From Planctomycetaceae bacterium UBA4655 (lineage in GTDB: Bacteria > Planctomycetota > Planctomycetia > Pirellulales > UBA1268), in contig DHLZ01000030.1 in assembly GCA_002405515.1 (NCBI GenBank), forward strand, positions 19,439 to 37,403: a DNA stretch of 17,965 nt. Reading direction: 5' to 3'. Under the pieces are notes generated by a model. The model did not search any database and was not told the origin of the DNA. It saw only the letters and a program-made list of their open reading frames with translations. A program made the position numbers and the translations under genes. Below are positions 1-7,904 of the stretch, piece by piece (within the stretch, counting starts at the first letter, position 1; each line of letters begins with the position of its first letter).

Positions 1-1450
1 CGTCGCCGTCGAGCGGGATGCAGCGGACGGTGACCTTCAGCGGGTCGAGTGCCGCGGCCACCGCGGCGTCGTCGGCGACGTGCACGTGGGCGAAGCCGCC
101 GTGGATTCCCTCGCCCTTTCCCTCCTTCGACGCCGGCGGCGTGAAGAACTCGTTCACCTCCTGCAGCGAACCGAGCCGGACGGAATGCGTGTCGCGGTAG
201 GCCTTCGCCCGATCGAAGAGGCCCTGCTGCATCTCCTCGAGCAGCTTCGGCACGGTCGCGACGAACTCCGCAAGCGGCACCGCCTGCCGCTCCTTCGGCC
301 CGCGGTCGCGGCGGAAGACGCTGACGTTGCCCGCGGCGAGGTCGCGGGGGCCGATCTCGACGCGGATCGGGGTGCCGCGCTTCACGTGCTGCCAGGTCTT
401 TTCGCCGCCGCGGATGTCGCGAGAATCGATCACGGCCCGCACGGGCTCGCCGGAGTATGCCTGCGTCGCAAGCTCCCCCCTGAGCCGATCGCAGCAGGCC
501 GTCACGGCGGCCCGCTCCTCGTCGCTGCGGTGGATGGGGAGGATCACCACGTGCTCGGGGGCGATCCGCGGGGGCAGCACGAGGCCGTCGTCGTCGGAAT
601 GGGTCATGATGACCGCGCCGACGAGCCGGGTCGAGACGCCCCACGAGGTCGTCCAGCAGTATTCCTCGGTGCCGCTCTGGCCGGCGAACTTGATCTCCTG
701 CGCCCTCGCGAAATTCTGCCCGAGGAAGTGGGAGGTTCCCGCCTGCAGGGCCTTGCGGTCCTGCATCATCGCCTCGATGGAGTAGGTGTCGACGGCGCCC
801 GGAAACCGCTCGGCAGCCGGCTTCGGCCCCTTCACGACCGGGATCGCGAGATCGCGTTCGGCGAACGTGCGGTAGACCTCGAGCATCCGCATCGTCTCCT
901 CGACCGCCTCCTCGCTCGTGGCGTGCGCCGTGTGCCCCTCCTGCCAGAGGAACTCTGCCGTGCGAAGAAATACCCGGGGACGCATCTCCCAGCGGACGAC
1001 GTTCGCCCACTGGTTCACGAGGATCGGCAGATCCCGCCACGACTGGATCCACTTGGCGTACATGGCGCCGATGATCGTCTCGCTCGTGGGCCGGACGATG
1101 AGCGGCTCCTCGAGCTTCCCGGTGGGAACGAGCTTCCCGTCGGGACCGAGCTCGAGCCGGTGGTGCGTGACGACGGCGCATTCCTTCGCGAAGCCCTCGA
1201 CGTGCTTCGCCTCCTTCTCGAGGAACGAGAGCGGAATGAAGAGCGGGAAGTAGGCGTTGCGGTGGCCGGTCTCCTTGAACATCCGGTCGAGGATTCCCTG
1301 CATCCGCTCCCAGATCGCGTAGCCGTGCGGCTTGATGACCATGCAGCCGCGGACGGGAGAGCTCTCGGCGAGATCGGCGGCGCGGACCACCTGCTGGTAC
1401 CACTCGGGGTAGTCGTCGGCACGGGTCGGGGAGATCGCGTGTTCTGGCAT
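1..1450 (-). CDS. proS: Prolyl-tRNA synthetase, archaeal/eukaryotic type (3' end outside window)
   Basis: This cytoplasmic class II enzyme charges tRNA-Pro with proline. Reading the minus strand from the ATG at 1450 gives 483 codons with no stop before the window edge, so the C-terminal end is missing. The protein starts MPEHAISPTRADDYPEWYQQ. Class II landmarks are visible: RPTSETIIGAMY then VRWEMRPRVFLRTAEFLWQE (motif 2 region), GTSHFLGQNFARA, and GVSTRLVGAVIMTHSDDDG (motif 3 region). An anticodon-binding domain with RDIRGGEKTWQHVKRGTPIR follows. The large insertion domain that bacterial-type ProRS carries between motifs 2 and 3 is absent, which places it with the shorter archaeal/eukaryotic type also used by many bacteria. 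It diverges from the exoribonuclease gene at 1539. No clear Shine-Dalgarno precedes the ATG, but the start agrees with the family N-terminus. Confidence 0.95.
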   Translation of the reverse strand, partial: MPEHAISPTRADDYPEWYQQVVRAADLAESSPVRGCMVIKPHGYAIWERMQGILDRMFKETGHRNAYFPLFIPLSFLEKEAKHVEGFAKECAVVTHHRLELGPDGKLVPTGKLEEPLIVRPTSETIIGAMYAKWIQSWRDLPILVNQWANVVRWEMRPRVFLRTAEFLWQEGHTAHATSEEAVEETMRMLEVYRTFAERDLAIPVVKGPKPAAERFPGAVDTYSIEAMMQDRKALQAGTSHFLGQNFARAQEIKFAGQSGTEEYCWTTSWGVSTRLVGAVIMTHSDDDGLVLPPRIAPEHVVILPIHRSDEERAAVTACCDRLRGELATQAYSGEPVRAVIDSRDIRGGEKTWQHVKRGTPIRVEIGPRDLAAGNVSVFRRDRGPKERQAVPLAEFVATVPKLLEEMQQGLFDRAKAYRDTHSVRLGSLQEVNEFFTPPASKEGKGEGIHGGFAHVHVADDAAVAAALDPLKVTVRCIPLDGD

Positions 1451-1489
1451 GGCGTCGGCTCGAAGGAAGGGAAATCCGTGGAATGTCGT

Positions 1490-1519
1490 TTGCGGGCCTA
1501 CGGGCCGCGACCATACACT
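1490..1519 (+). promoter_or_regulatory. Possible sigma70-like promoter for the exoribonuclease pair
   Basis: The 88-bp gap between the divergent proS and YhaM-type genes holds TTGCGG at 1490-1495 and TACACT at 1514-1519, 18 bp apart. This is a loose match to a housekeeping promoter reading toward 1539. A start near 1526 would leave a very short leader and clip the weak GAGG ribosome-binding site at 1527-1530, so the call is tentative. Promoter consensus in this lineage is not something I can check here. Confidence 0.25.
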
Positions 1520-1538
1520 TCCGGGCGAGGCTTTTTCC

Positions 1539-2630
1539 ATGGCAGCATCATCGCAGCCGCCTTCCCCGGCGGCCTTCGCGGCCCGACCCCGGGGTCCCAG
1601 GCGTCGGTTCATAACCGAGCTTCCGCCCCAGGGCACGGTGGACGAGGTCTTCCTCGCGACCCACAAGCAGCTTCGCCCCAACCGCAACGGGCAGCTCTAC
1701 CTGCAGGTCGAGCTCGCCGACCGAACCGGCATCGTCACGGCGAGGCTCTGGAACGCCGGCGACGAGGAGTTCGGCGGATTCGACGACGGCGACTACGTCC
1801 GCGTCCGCGGCACGACGCAGCTCTACCAGGGCGGCGTCCAGATCATCGCGCAGTCGATCGACCGGGCCGATCCGCGGGGCATCGACGAGTCGGATTTCCG
1901 CGTGCTGCTCGGGGGGGATCTCGACCGGCTCGAGGCGGAGCTCATCGGCGTCGTCGAGTCGATCACGGATCCGCAGCTGAAGGCCCTCTGCGATGCGTTC
2001 GTCGCCGACCTCGATCTCATGGAGGCGATGCGACGAACCCCCGCCGGCGTGAAACACCATCACGCCTACGCCGGGGGACTGCTCGACCACGTGGTGGCGC
2101 TCCTGCGACTCGCGGAGAGGATCGCGCCGATCTATCCGGACGTCGATCGCGACCTGCTGCTCGTCGGCGTGCTCTACCACGACGTCGGCAAGACCCGGGA
2201 GATCGAGAGCACGAAGGGCTTCTCCTACACCGATCCCGGCCAGCTGCTCGGCCATGTGCTGCTCGGTCTCGAGATCGTCGATCGGAAGATCGCCGAGGCG
2301 AGGGAGCGGACGGGCGGGAAGTTCGACGAGGAGCTCGCCGTCCGGGTGAAGCACATGATCGCAAGCCATCACGGCCACTACGAGTTCGGCGCGCCGAAGC
2401 TGCCCATGACGCTCGAGGCGCTGGCGCTCCACCACATCGACCTCATGGACTCGCAGCTCGCGAGCACGATCCAGCTCCTCCAGGTGGAGGCCTCGATGGA
2501 CGGCGGATGGACGCAGTACCAGGCGAATCAGGGGCGGAAGTACTTTCGCGGCAGCCGTCCGGCCGACGATGCGGCGGCTCCCGCGCCGCACGAACCCGCG
2601 CAGCCACCCAAGCGAACGGGCCGCGGATGA
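1539..2630 (+). CDS. YhaM-family 3'-5' exoribonuclease (OB-fold + HD domain)
   Basis: This is a 363-residue protein of the YhaM type, a metal-dependent 3'-5' exonuclease that acts on RNA ends in the cytoplasm (function inferred from family). Residues about 20-105 form an OB-fold nucleic-acid-binding domain (VDEVFLATHKQLRPNRNGQL onward). The rest is an HD phosphohydrolase domain. Candidate metal ligands are visible: H173-H175 with GGLLDH ending at H184, YHDVGK with H214-D215, SHHGH with H277-H278 and H280, and HHIDLMD with D301/D304. The start at 1539 is preferred because GAGG lies 8 bp upstream and the OB domain follows soon after. An in-frame ATG at 1449 would overlap the proS start and add 30 unconserved-looking residues. 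B. subtilis YhaM is slightly shorter, and the extra length here is mostly a Pro/Ala-rich tail. The stop overlaps the next start as ATGA, so translation of rnr is probably coupled. Confidence 0.88.
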   Translation: MAASSQPPSPAAFAARPRGPRRRFITELPPQGTVDEVFLATHKQLRPNRNGQLYLQVELADRTGIVTARLWNAGDEEFGGFDDGDYVRVRGTTQLYQGGVQIIAQSIDRADPRGIDESDFRVLLGGDLDRLEAELIGVVESITDPQLKALCDAFVADLDLMEAMRRTPAGVKHHHAYAGGLLDHVVALLRLAERIAPIYPDVDRDLLLVGVLYHDVGKTREIESTKGFSYTDPGQLLGHVLLGLEIVDRKIAEARERTGGKFDEELAVRVKHMIASHHGHYEFGAPKLPMTLEALALHHIDLMDSQLASTIQLLQVEASMDGGWTQYQANQGRKYFRGSRPADDAAAPAPHEPAQPPKRTGRG

Positions 2631-4720
2631 AGCGGCCCCGCAAGACCGAGAAGCGCAGCAAGACCGACGAACCCAACGCGACCGGCGATCGCCCCTCCGG
2701 CCGGGCCCGCCGCGGCGGGGCGAAGGCCGCCGTCGAAGGGATCTTCAAGAAGACCGCCGGCGGCTACGGCTTCGTGAAGCCCGTCGGCGCCGACCCCGCC
2801 GACCGCGCCGGCGACATCTTCATCCCGGCAGGCTCCTCGATCGACGCCGCGAGCGGCGACCGCGTGAAGGTGCGGCTGGGGAGGACGCGGGAGGCCGGCC
2901 GGCCCGGCCCGGCCGGCGAGATCGTCGAGGTGGTGGAGCGACGGTCCACCCGGTTCGTCGGCACCTACTTCGAGGCCGCCAAGGCGGGATGGGTGCGGAT
3001 CGATGGCACGACCTTCGCCCGGCCGGTGGCGGTGGGCGATCCCGGCGCCCGCGGACCGCGGGAGAACGACAAGGTCGTCGTCGAGATGGTCCGCTTTCCC
3101 TCCGATCTGCGGGAGGGCGAGGGGGTGATCGTCGAGGTGCTCGGCAAGGCGGGCGAGCCCGGGATCGACACGCTCACGGTGATCCACGAGTTCGGCCTGC
3201 CGGGGCCTTTCCCCCCCGAGGCGATCGACGACGCGCGGGACCAGGCCGGGCTGTTCGCCGAGGCGACCGCCGACGACCGGGTTCCCGCCGACCGCCGCGA
3301 CCTCACCGGCGACGTCATCATCACGATCGATCCGGTGGACGCCCGCGATTTCGACGACGCGATCTCGCTCGTGCGGATCGAACGCGACCATTGGCTCCTC
3401 GGCGTGCACATCGCCGACGTCGCCCACTTCGTGCGGGAAGACTCGCCGCTCGACGTCGAGGCCCGAGCCCGCGGCACGAGCGTCTACCTCCCCGACCGCG
3501 TGATCCCGATGCTCCCGGAGATCGTCTCGAACAACCTCGCGAGCCTCCAGCCCGGCCGCGTGCGGTTCGCGCGGACCTGCTGGATCGAGTTCTCGCCGGA
3601 AGGCATCCCGGTGCACGCGACGGTGGAGAAATCCGCGATCAAGAGCGGGCGGCGGTTCACCTACGAGGAGGTGGATGTCTTTCTCGCCGATCCCTCCACG
3701 ACGGAGGTGTCGATGAGCGACGAGGTCCGCGGGCTGCTCGGCCGCATGCGGGATCTCGCCCGGATCCTCCGCAGCCGCAGGCGCGGCAAGGGCTCGCTCG
3801 AGCTCAACATGCCGGAAGTGAAGATCGACCTCGACCGCGACGGGCGGGTCATGGGGGCCCACGTCGCGGAGAACACGGAGAGCCACCAGATCATCGAGGA
3901 GTTCATGCTGTCGGCGAACGAGGCGGTCGCGTCGATCATCGCCGCGGCCGGGATACCGTTCCTCCGCCGCATCCACCCGCCGCCCGACCCGAGGAAGCTC
4001 CGGCAGCTGACGGATTTCGTTTCGGAACTCGGCTTCGAGGTCGACTCCCTCGAAAGCCGGTTCGAACTCCAGCGACTGCTCGGCATGGCGAGGGGCAGGC
4101 CGGAGGAGCACGCGATCCACTTCGCCACGCTTCGCAGCCTTTCGCGGGCCGTCTACGGCCCCGCGGAGGACGGCCACTACGCGCTGGCGAGCGACTGCTA
4201 CTGCCACTTCACCTCGCCGATCAGGCGGTATCCCGACCTCACGATCCACCGGCTCGTGGACCGCGTGAACGCCGGCGGGCGGCCGGCCGGCGACGGGCTC
4301 CGCGAACTCGGGCAGCACTGCTCCGACCTCGAACGGCGGGCGGAGGCGGCGGAGCGGGAGCTCGTGAAGCTCAAGCTGCTGCTCCATCTCAGCTCGCGCA
4401 CCGGCCAGACGATGGAGGCGGTCGTCACCGGCGTCGAACCCTTCGGCCTGTTCGTGCAGGGCATCGAACTGCCGGCCGAGGGGCTCGTGGCCGCCGAGGC
4501 GCTGCCCCCGGACAACTACCGCTACGAACGTTCGAGCCACACGCTCATCGGCCGCAGGGCGGGCAACTCCTTCCGGCTCGGCGACCGGGTCCGCGTCGTC
4601 GTGGCGAAGGTGGACCTCGAACGCCGCACGCTCGACTTCCGGTTCGAGGAGCGGGTCGGCCGCCAGCAGCCGCCGACGCCACCCCGCAAACATCATCGCC
4701 GGCCCCGCAAACGCCGTTGA
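2627..4720 (+). CDS. rnr: Ribonuclease R (RNB/RNase II superfamily exoribonuclease)
   Basis: This 697-residue processive 3'-5' exoribonuclease degrades structured RNA in the cytoplasm. A basic N-terminus leads into a cold-shock-like domain at about 33-85 (AAVEGIFKKTAGGYGFVKPV). A second cold-shock-like region follows, then the RNB catalytic domain with the metal-binding motif DPVDARDFDD at D235-D244 (D235, D241, D243 and D244 are the expected ligands). The later RNB segment ...CHFTSPIRRYPDLTIHRLVDR is intact. An S1 RNA-binding domain occupies about 590-672, and the protein ends in a short Lys/Arg/His-rich tail typical of RNase R. It is shorter than the E. coli enzyme (813 aa) and lacks an N-terminal helix-turn-helix extension. 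The ATG at 2627 lies in an ATGA overlap with the YhaM-type gene. The same reading frame stays open far upstream by chance because the DNA is GC-rich; that part is antisense to proS and out of frame with yhaM, and is not coding. Confidence 0.95.
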   Translation: MKRPRKTEKRSKTDEPNATGDRPSGRARRGGAKAAVEGIFKKTAGGYGFVKPVGADPADRAGDIFIPAGSSIDAASGDRVKVRLGRTREAGRPGPAGEIVEVVERRSTRFVGTYFEAAKAGWVRIDGTTFARPVAVGDPGARGPRENDKVVVEMVRFPSDLREGEGVIVEVLGKAGEPGIDTLTVIHEFGLPGPFPPEAIDDARDQAGLFAEATADDRVPADRRDLTGDVIITIDPVDARDFDDAISLVRIERDHWLLGVHIADVAHFVREDSPLDVEARARGTSVYLPDRVIPMLPEIVSNNLASLQPGRVRFARTCWIEFSPEGIPVHATVEKSAIKSGRRFTYEEVDVFLADPSTTEVSMSDEVRGLLGRMRDLARILRSRRRGKGSLELNMPEVKIDLDRDGRVMGAHVAENTESHQIIEEFMLSANEAVASIIAAAGIPFLRRIHPPPDPRKLRQLTDFVSELGFEVDSLESRFELQRLLGMARGRPEEHAIHFATLRSLSRAVYGPAEDGHYALASDCYCHFTSPIRRYPDLTIHRLVDRVNAGGRPAGDGLRELGQHCSDLERRAEAAERELVKLKLLLHLSSRTGQTMEAVVTGVEPFGLFVQGIELPAEGLVAAEALPPDNYRYERSSHTLIGRRAGNSFRLGDRVRVVVAKVDLERRTLDFRFEERVGRQQPPTPPRKHHRRPRKRR

Positions 4721-4771
4721 ACGCAAGCGATCCGTTGGCCGCCAAAGGACTATATTGGTGGTGAAGACACC

Positions 4772-6088
4772 ATGCCTCCACGCCTCCCCAGCGCCTGGAC
4801 CGTCGCCGCCGTCGCCGGCCTGCTCGGGCTGGGGATCGGCAGCGGCACGGCGGGCCTCGAGATGCTCGCGCGGCCGATGCGTGTCGGGGATTTTTCGGCA
4901 CCAACGGTCGGCGGAGGCGGGGCCGATGCCGGCGGTCCGCGGGCCCTGATCGAAGACTCCGCGCACGACTTCGGCTCGATGGGAACCGGCCAGTCGGGAC
5001 GACATCGCTTTCGCATCACGAACGCGGGTGATGCGCCGCTGCGGCTGACGAGGGGGCAGAGTTCGTGCGGATGCACGATCGCCGAGGTCGGCCGGGAGGA
5101 GATCGCCGCCGGCGCGTCGGCCGAGGTGACGGTCGAATGGCGGACGAAAGGGGAGGGGGGCCCATTCCGGCAGCAGGTGATCGTCCACACGAACGACCCG
5201 CGTCGGCCCGACGTCTCCCTGCGAATCACGGGTTCGGTCGTGCCGACATGGCGGGCGATTCCGCCATCGATCGTCTTTCCGAAGCTCGGCACGGACGAGC
5301 GGCAGACCGCCACGGTGACCATCCTGACCTATTCGCAGCCGCCCCCGTCCCTCGAGAGAATTGCGTTGATCGAGCCCGCGACGGCCGGCTGCTTCGACGT
5401 CGGGAGTCGCGGACTCTCGAAGGAGGAACTGGCCGCCGTTGGCGACCCCCTGGCCACAGGCGGCTTTCTCGTCGCGCTCGAGACGCGGCCGGGGCTTCCG
5501 CTCGGCCACCTTCGCCAGACGGTGCACATGGTGCTCCGAACCGGCAACGGAACCGCCGGCGCCGGCGACGCAAGCGGGGACAAAGACGACGGCAGGGCAG
5601 GGCAGGGGAGCCCTGTCGATCAAGCAAGCCAGGAATCGCAACGGTTGCCGGATCAGACTTCGATCGAGCCGGCAACGGGCGAAATCATCGTGGAAATCCC
5701 GGTCGAGGGCGTCGTCGCGGGTGATCTTGCCGTGGCGGGCAGGGCATGGGATTCCACGATCCAGGCAGTGTCGCTCGGAAGCATCTCGAGTCGTACGGGC
5801 CTTCGGACGGAGGTGTTCCTGACCGTCAAGGGGCCTCACAGGGAGTCCGTGCGGCCGATCCTCAAGGAGGTGGTCCCGGCGTCCATGAAGGTCGATATCG
5901 GAGAAGCGAAGCCGGTCGGGGCCGGAACGGTGCGGCGGGTGCCGATCACCGTGACGATCCCCCCCGGCAGCCCACCGTGCAACCACCTCGGAACCATACA
6001 GGCACCGCCAGGACGGATCGTCCTGGAAACCGGTCACCCCGCCCAGCCGCTCATGGAGATCCCGGTTCGCGTTTCGATCGAACCCTGA
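4772..6088 (+). CDS. DUF1573-domain exported or membrane-anchored protein
   Basis: This is a 438-residue protein of unknown biochemical role, located outside the cytoplasmic membrane by prediction. Residues about 8-28 (WTVAAVAGLLGLGIGSGTAG) form an N-terminal hydrophobic signal or anchor. A DUF1573 domain follows at about 58-150, with the diagnostic segment HDFGSMGTGQSGRHRFRITN then SSCGCT (C99 and C101); the fold is an Ig-like beta sandwich in this family. A second half contains further beta-rich repeats. A hydrophilic Gly/Ala/Asp/Gln-rich insertion lies at about residues 258-300 and is probably a disordered linker. The gene begins 51 bp after rnr and ends 22 bp before the cytochrome fusion gene, so it likely forms an operon with the latter. 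A TATATT at 4751-4756 is the only promoter-like sequence upstream. Substrate or partner is unknown. Confidence 0.85.
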   Translation: MPPRLPSAWTVAAVAGLLGLGIGSGTAGLEMLARPMRVGDFSAPTVGGGGADAGGPRALIEDSAHDFGSMGTGQSGRHRFRITNAGDAPLRLTRGQSSCGCTIAEVGREEIAAGASAEVTVEWRTKGEGGPFRQQVIVHTNDPRRPDVSLRITGSVVPTWRAIPPSIVFPKLGTDERQTATVTILTYSQPPPSLERIALIEPATAGCFDVGSRGLSKEELAAVGDPLATGGFLVALETRPGLPLGHLRQTVHMVLRTGNGTAGAGDASGDKDDGRAGQGSPVDQASQESQRLPDQTSIEPATGEIIVEIPVEGVVAGDLAVAGRAWDSTIQAVSLGSISSRTGLRTEVFLTVKGPHRESVRPILKEVVPASMKVDIGEAKPVGAGTVRRVPITVTIPPGSPPCNHLGTIQAPPGRIVLETGHPAQPLMEIPVRVSIEP

Positions 6089-6110
6089 GCGAATCGCCGG
6101 AGCATCGACC

Positions 6111-7763
6111 ATGACGACCTCGCCTCGCCCTCGCCTCGGATCGACGCTCGCAGGTTTCGTCACGGCGGTCGTTCTTCTCTCGGGTCGGATCCTCGCCGAG
6201 ACGTCGGCAGCCCCGACGAAGGGCCTCGACGCCTCCGACGCGGTCGAGCAGGCATTCCGCGAGCGAAACGGGCCTGTCTTCCAGGGCTGGCAGAAGCCGC
6301 AGGTGGCGATCGTCTTCAGCGGTGAACTCGACGGCTACATCGAGCCGTGCGGATGCACCGGCAAGGAAAACCAGAAGGGCGGTCTCAGCCGGCGGCAGAA
6401 CTTCCTGCGGGCGATGGAGGCCGCCGGCTGGCCGATCGTGCCGGTCGATCTCGGCGGCCAGGTTCGTCGTTTCGGCCGGCAGTCGGAGGTGAAGTTCCAG
6501 TCGATCGCGGACGGGCTCCGTCAGATGGGCTATGCCGCCGTCGGCTTCGGGCCGGCCGACCTTCGACTTCCGGCGGAGGAGGTCGTCGCGGCGGTCGCCG
6601 CCGTCGGCGACGTGGCGACGCCCTTCGTGAGCGCAAACGTCGGGCTGCTCGGTCTCGATGCCGACATCACGCCGCGGCACAGGATCGTGAAGGCCGGGGG
6701 CCGCACGATCGGCATCACGAGCGTGCTCGGCGACGCGGAGGCGAAGCAGGTGCGGAACGACGCGGTGGAGGTCGTGCCGGCGGCGGCCGCGTTGGAACGC
6801 GTCGTCGCGAAATTCGCCGAGGCGAAGTGCGATCACCGGATCCTCCTGGCATGGGCTTCGCCGGAGGAGACCGCCTCCCTGGCGGCGAAGTTTCCGCAGT
6901 TCGACCTCGTGGCGATGGCAGGTGGCGGCGACGAGCCGCCGGCCCAGCTCGAGCCGATCGCGGGCAATCAAGTGGCGGGCAATCAAGTGGCGGGAAAGGA
7001 GGCGAGCGGGCAGCGCCGGCTCGTCAAGGTCGGCCACAAGGGAATGTTCGCCGTCGTCGTGGGGATCTACGACGACGCGGCCCAGCCCGTCCGGTCGCAG
7101 CGGGTGCCCCTCGACGCGAGGTGGGGCGAATCGAAGGACATGATCCGTCTCTTGGCCAGCTACCAGGGACAGCTCGAATCTCTCGGCCTCACCGGGCTCG
7201 GTCTCCAGGCGATCCGCCACCCGAGCGGCCGCCGCTACGCCGGGAGCGCCGCGTGCGCCGCCTGCCACGCCCATGCCTACGAGGTCTGGAAGGACACGCC
7301 CCATGCGAAGGCTTTGGCCACGCTCGAAGAGCAGTCGCCGCGGCGGGACGGAGACCCCGAGTGCCTCTCCTGCCATGTCGTCGGCTGGGCACCCCAGCGG
7401 TTCGAGCCCTACGAAGGGGGCTTCGCCGGAATGAAGAAGTCTCCACACCTCGCCCACAACGGCTGCGAAAACTGCCACGGCCCCGCAGCCGCGCACGCAG
7501 CGGTCGAGCGGGGCGACGTCCGGACCACGAACATCGAGCGAGACCGGCTCCGCACGGAGCTCGCGATGTCGATCGACACTCCCGAGGGCCGCCAGCGGGT
7601 GATCAATAACTGCCTGGAGTGCCACGATCTCGACAACAGTCCGAACTTCGAGTTCGACGACTACTGGCCGCAGGTCGAGCACAATGATCCTGAAAAGCCC
7701 GGGGAGCCGAAAAAGCCCGGGTCGGAAAAGGCCGAATTGAAAAAGACCGCCACCGCGCCCTGA
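6111..7763 (+). CDS. UshA/metallophosphatase-like domain fused to tetraheme cytochrome c554-type domain
   Basis: This is a 550-residue exported protein. Residues about 1-30 form a signal peptide (STLAGFVTAVVLLSGRILAE). Residues about 62-340 resemble the N-terminal domain of the 5'-nucleotidase/UshA family, with EPCGCTG (C80, C82) and GGLSRRQNFL. The metal-binding positions look altered: the usual DxH reads ELD, and the usual GNHE region reads GPAD, so phosphatase activity is doubtful. The C-terminal part has four CxxCH heme motifs, C382-H386, C418-H422, C452-H456 and C501-H505, as in cytochrome c554-like tetraheme proteins. This implies electron transfer in the periplasm. A charged Lys/Pro/Glu tail closes the protein. 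It follows the DUF1573 gene by 22 bp, with a GGAG-like ribosome site. Residues 284-293 are a perfect AGNQV tandem duplication. Electron donor and acceptor are unknown. Confidence 0.85.
   Translation: MTTSPRPRLGSTLAGFVTAVVLLSGRILAETSAAPTKGLDASDAVEQAFRERNGPVFQGWQKPQVAIVFSGELDGYIEPCGCTGKENQKGGLSRRQNFLRAMEAAGWPIVPVDLGGQVRRFGRQSEVKFQSIADGLRQMGYAAVGFGPADLRLPAEEVVAAVAAVGDVATPFVSANVGLLGLDADITPRHRIVKAGGRTIGITSVLGDAEAKQVRNDAVEVVPAAAALERVVAKFAEAKCDHRILLAWASPEETASLAAKFPQFDLVAMAGGGDEPPAQLEPIAGNQVAGNQVAGKEASGQRRLVKVGHKGMFAVVVGIYDDAAQPVRSQRVPLDARWGESKDMIRLLASYQGQLESLGLTGLGLQAIRHPSGRRYAGSAACAACHAHAYEVWKDTPHAKALATLEEQSPRRDGDPECLSCHVVGWAPQRFEPYEGGFAGMKKSPHLAHNGCENCHGPAAAHAAVERGDVRTTNIERDRLRTELAMSIDTPEGRQRVINNCLECHDLDNSPNFEFDDYWPQVEHNDPEKPGEPKKPGSEKAELKKTATAP
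6960..6989 (+). repeat. 15-bp perfect tandem duplication inside the cytochrome gene
   Basis: The unit gcgggcaatcaagtg occurs at 6960-6974 and again at 6975-6989, then decays (gcgggaaag) at 6990. It is codon-phased and gives AGNQV-AGNQV-AGKEA in the linker part of the metallophosphatase-like domain. It is probably a replication-slippage duplication. Confidence 0.95.
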
Positions 7764-7770
7764 CCGCGGC

Positions 7771-7789
7771 GGCCGGCGAAACGCCGGCC
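7771..7789 (+). terminator. Hairpin after the cytochrome gene, probable terminator
   Basis: A perfect 8-bp GC stem (GGCCGGCG, 7771-7778, with 7782-7789) around an AAA loop starts 8 bp after the cytochrome stop. A T run (7809-7813) follows only 20 bp later, so it is not a textbook intrinsic terminator. Its position between two transcription units supports the role. Confidence 0.55.
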
Positions 7790-7813
7790 CGGCACGGCCC
7801 CGGGAAGATTTTT

Positions 7814-7840
7814 GCATCCAGCGGACGGAGGCCAACGAAT
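7814..7840 (+). promoter_or_regulatory. Possible ECF (SigK-like) promoter upstream of the fasciclin gene
   Basis: GCATCC at 7814-7819 and ACGAAT at 7835-7840 are separated by 15 bp. They resemble the mycobacterial SigK elements as I recall them (near CCATCC and CCGAAT, with a slightly longer spacer). Transcription would start near 7848, about 57 bases before the fasciclin ATG. An overlapping TTGACG at 7843-7848 has no convincing -10 partner. The match is imperfect and rests on memory of the consensus. Confidence 0.3.
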
Positions 7841-7850
7841 ACTTGACGCA

Positions 7851-7868
7851 CGGGGTCGTCCGACCCCG
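7851..7868. promoter_or_regulatory. Inverted repeat in the fasciclin leader
   Basis: Two perfect 7-bp arms, CGGGGTC (7851-7857) and GACCCCG (7862-7868), surround GTCC. The repeat lies just downstream of the proposed promoter and 36 bp before the start codon. It could be an operator or a 5' leader hairpin that stabilises or controls the mRNA; sequence alone does not distinguish these. Confidence 0.4.
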
Positions 7869-7904
7869 GCTCGAAACGGTTCTTTCCCCCGAAAGGAAGA
7901 TCTC

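Noticed and set aside
1449..1538. An earlier in-frame start (ATG 1449) for the YhaM-type gene
   Set aside because: It would overlap the proS start codon, has no ribosome site, and adds residues not resembling the OB domain.
80..2626. An 849-codon upstream extension of the RNase R reading frame
   Set aside because: It covers the antisense of proS and an out-of-frame copy of the YhaM-type gene. RNase R begins naturally at the ATGA overlap at 2627.
4735..4756. TTGGCC plus TATATT as a promoter for the DUF1573 gene
   Set aside because: The spacing is only 10 bp. The TATATT may still be a -10, but no -35 at 16-18 bp was found.
2528..6163. A 1211-codon open frame on the minus strand opposite rnr and the DUF1573 gene
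   Set aside because: Its translation is Arg/Asp/His/Pro-rich with no family features, and it lies wholly antisense to genes with clear domains. Long antisense frames are expected in DNA this GC-rich.
7843..7848. TTGACG as a housekeeping -35 for the fasciclin gene
   Set aside because: The region 16-18 bp downstream is GC-rich inverted repeat with no -10-like hexamer.
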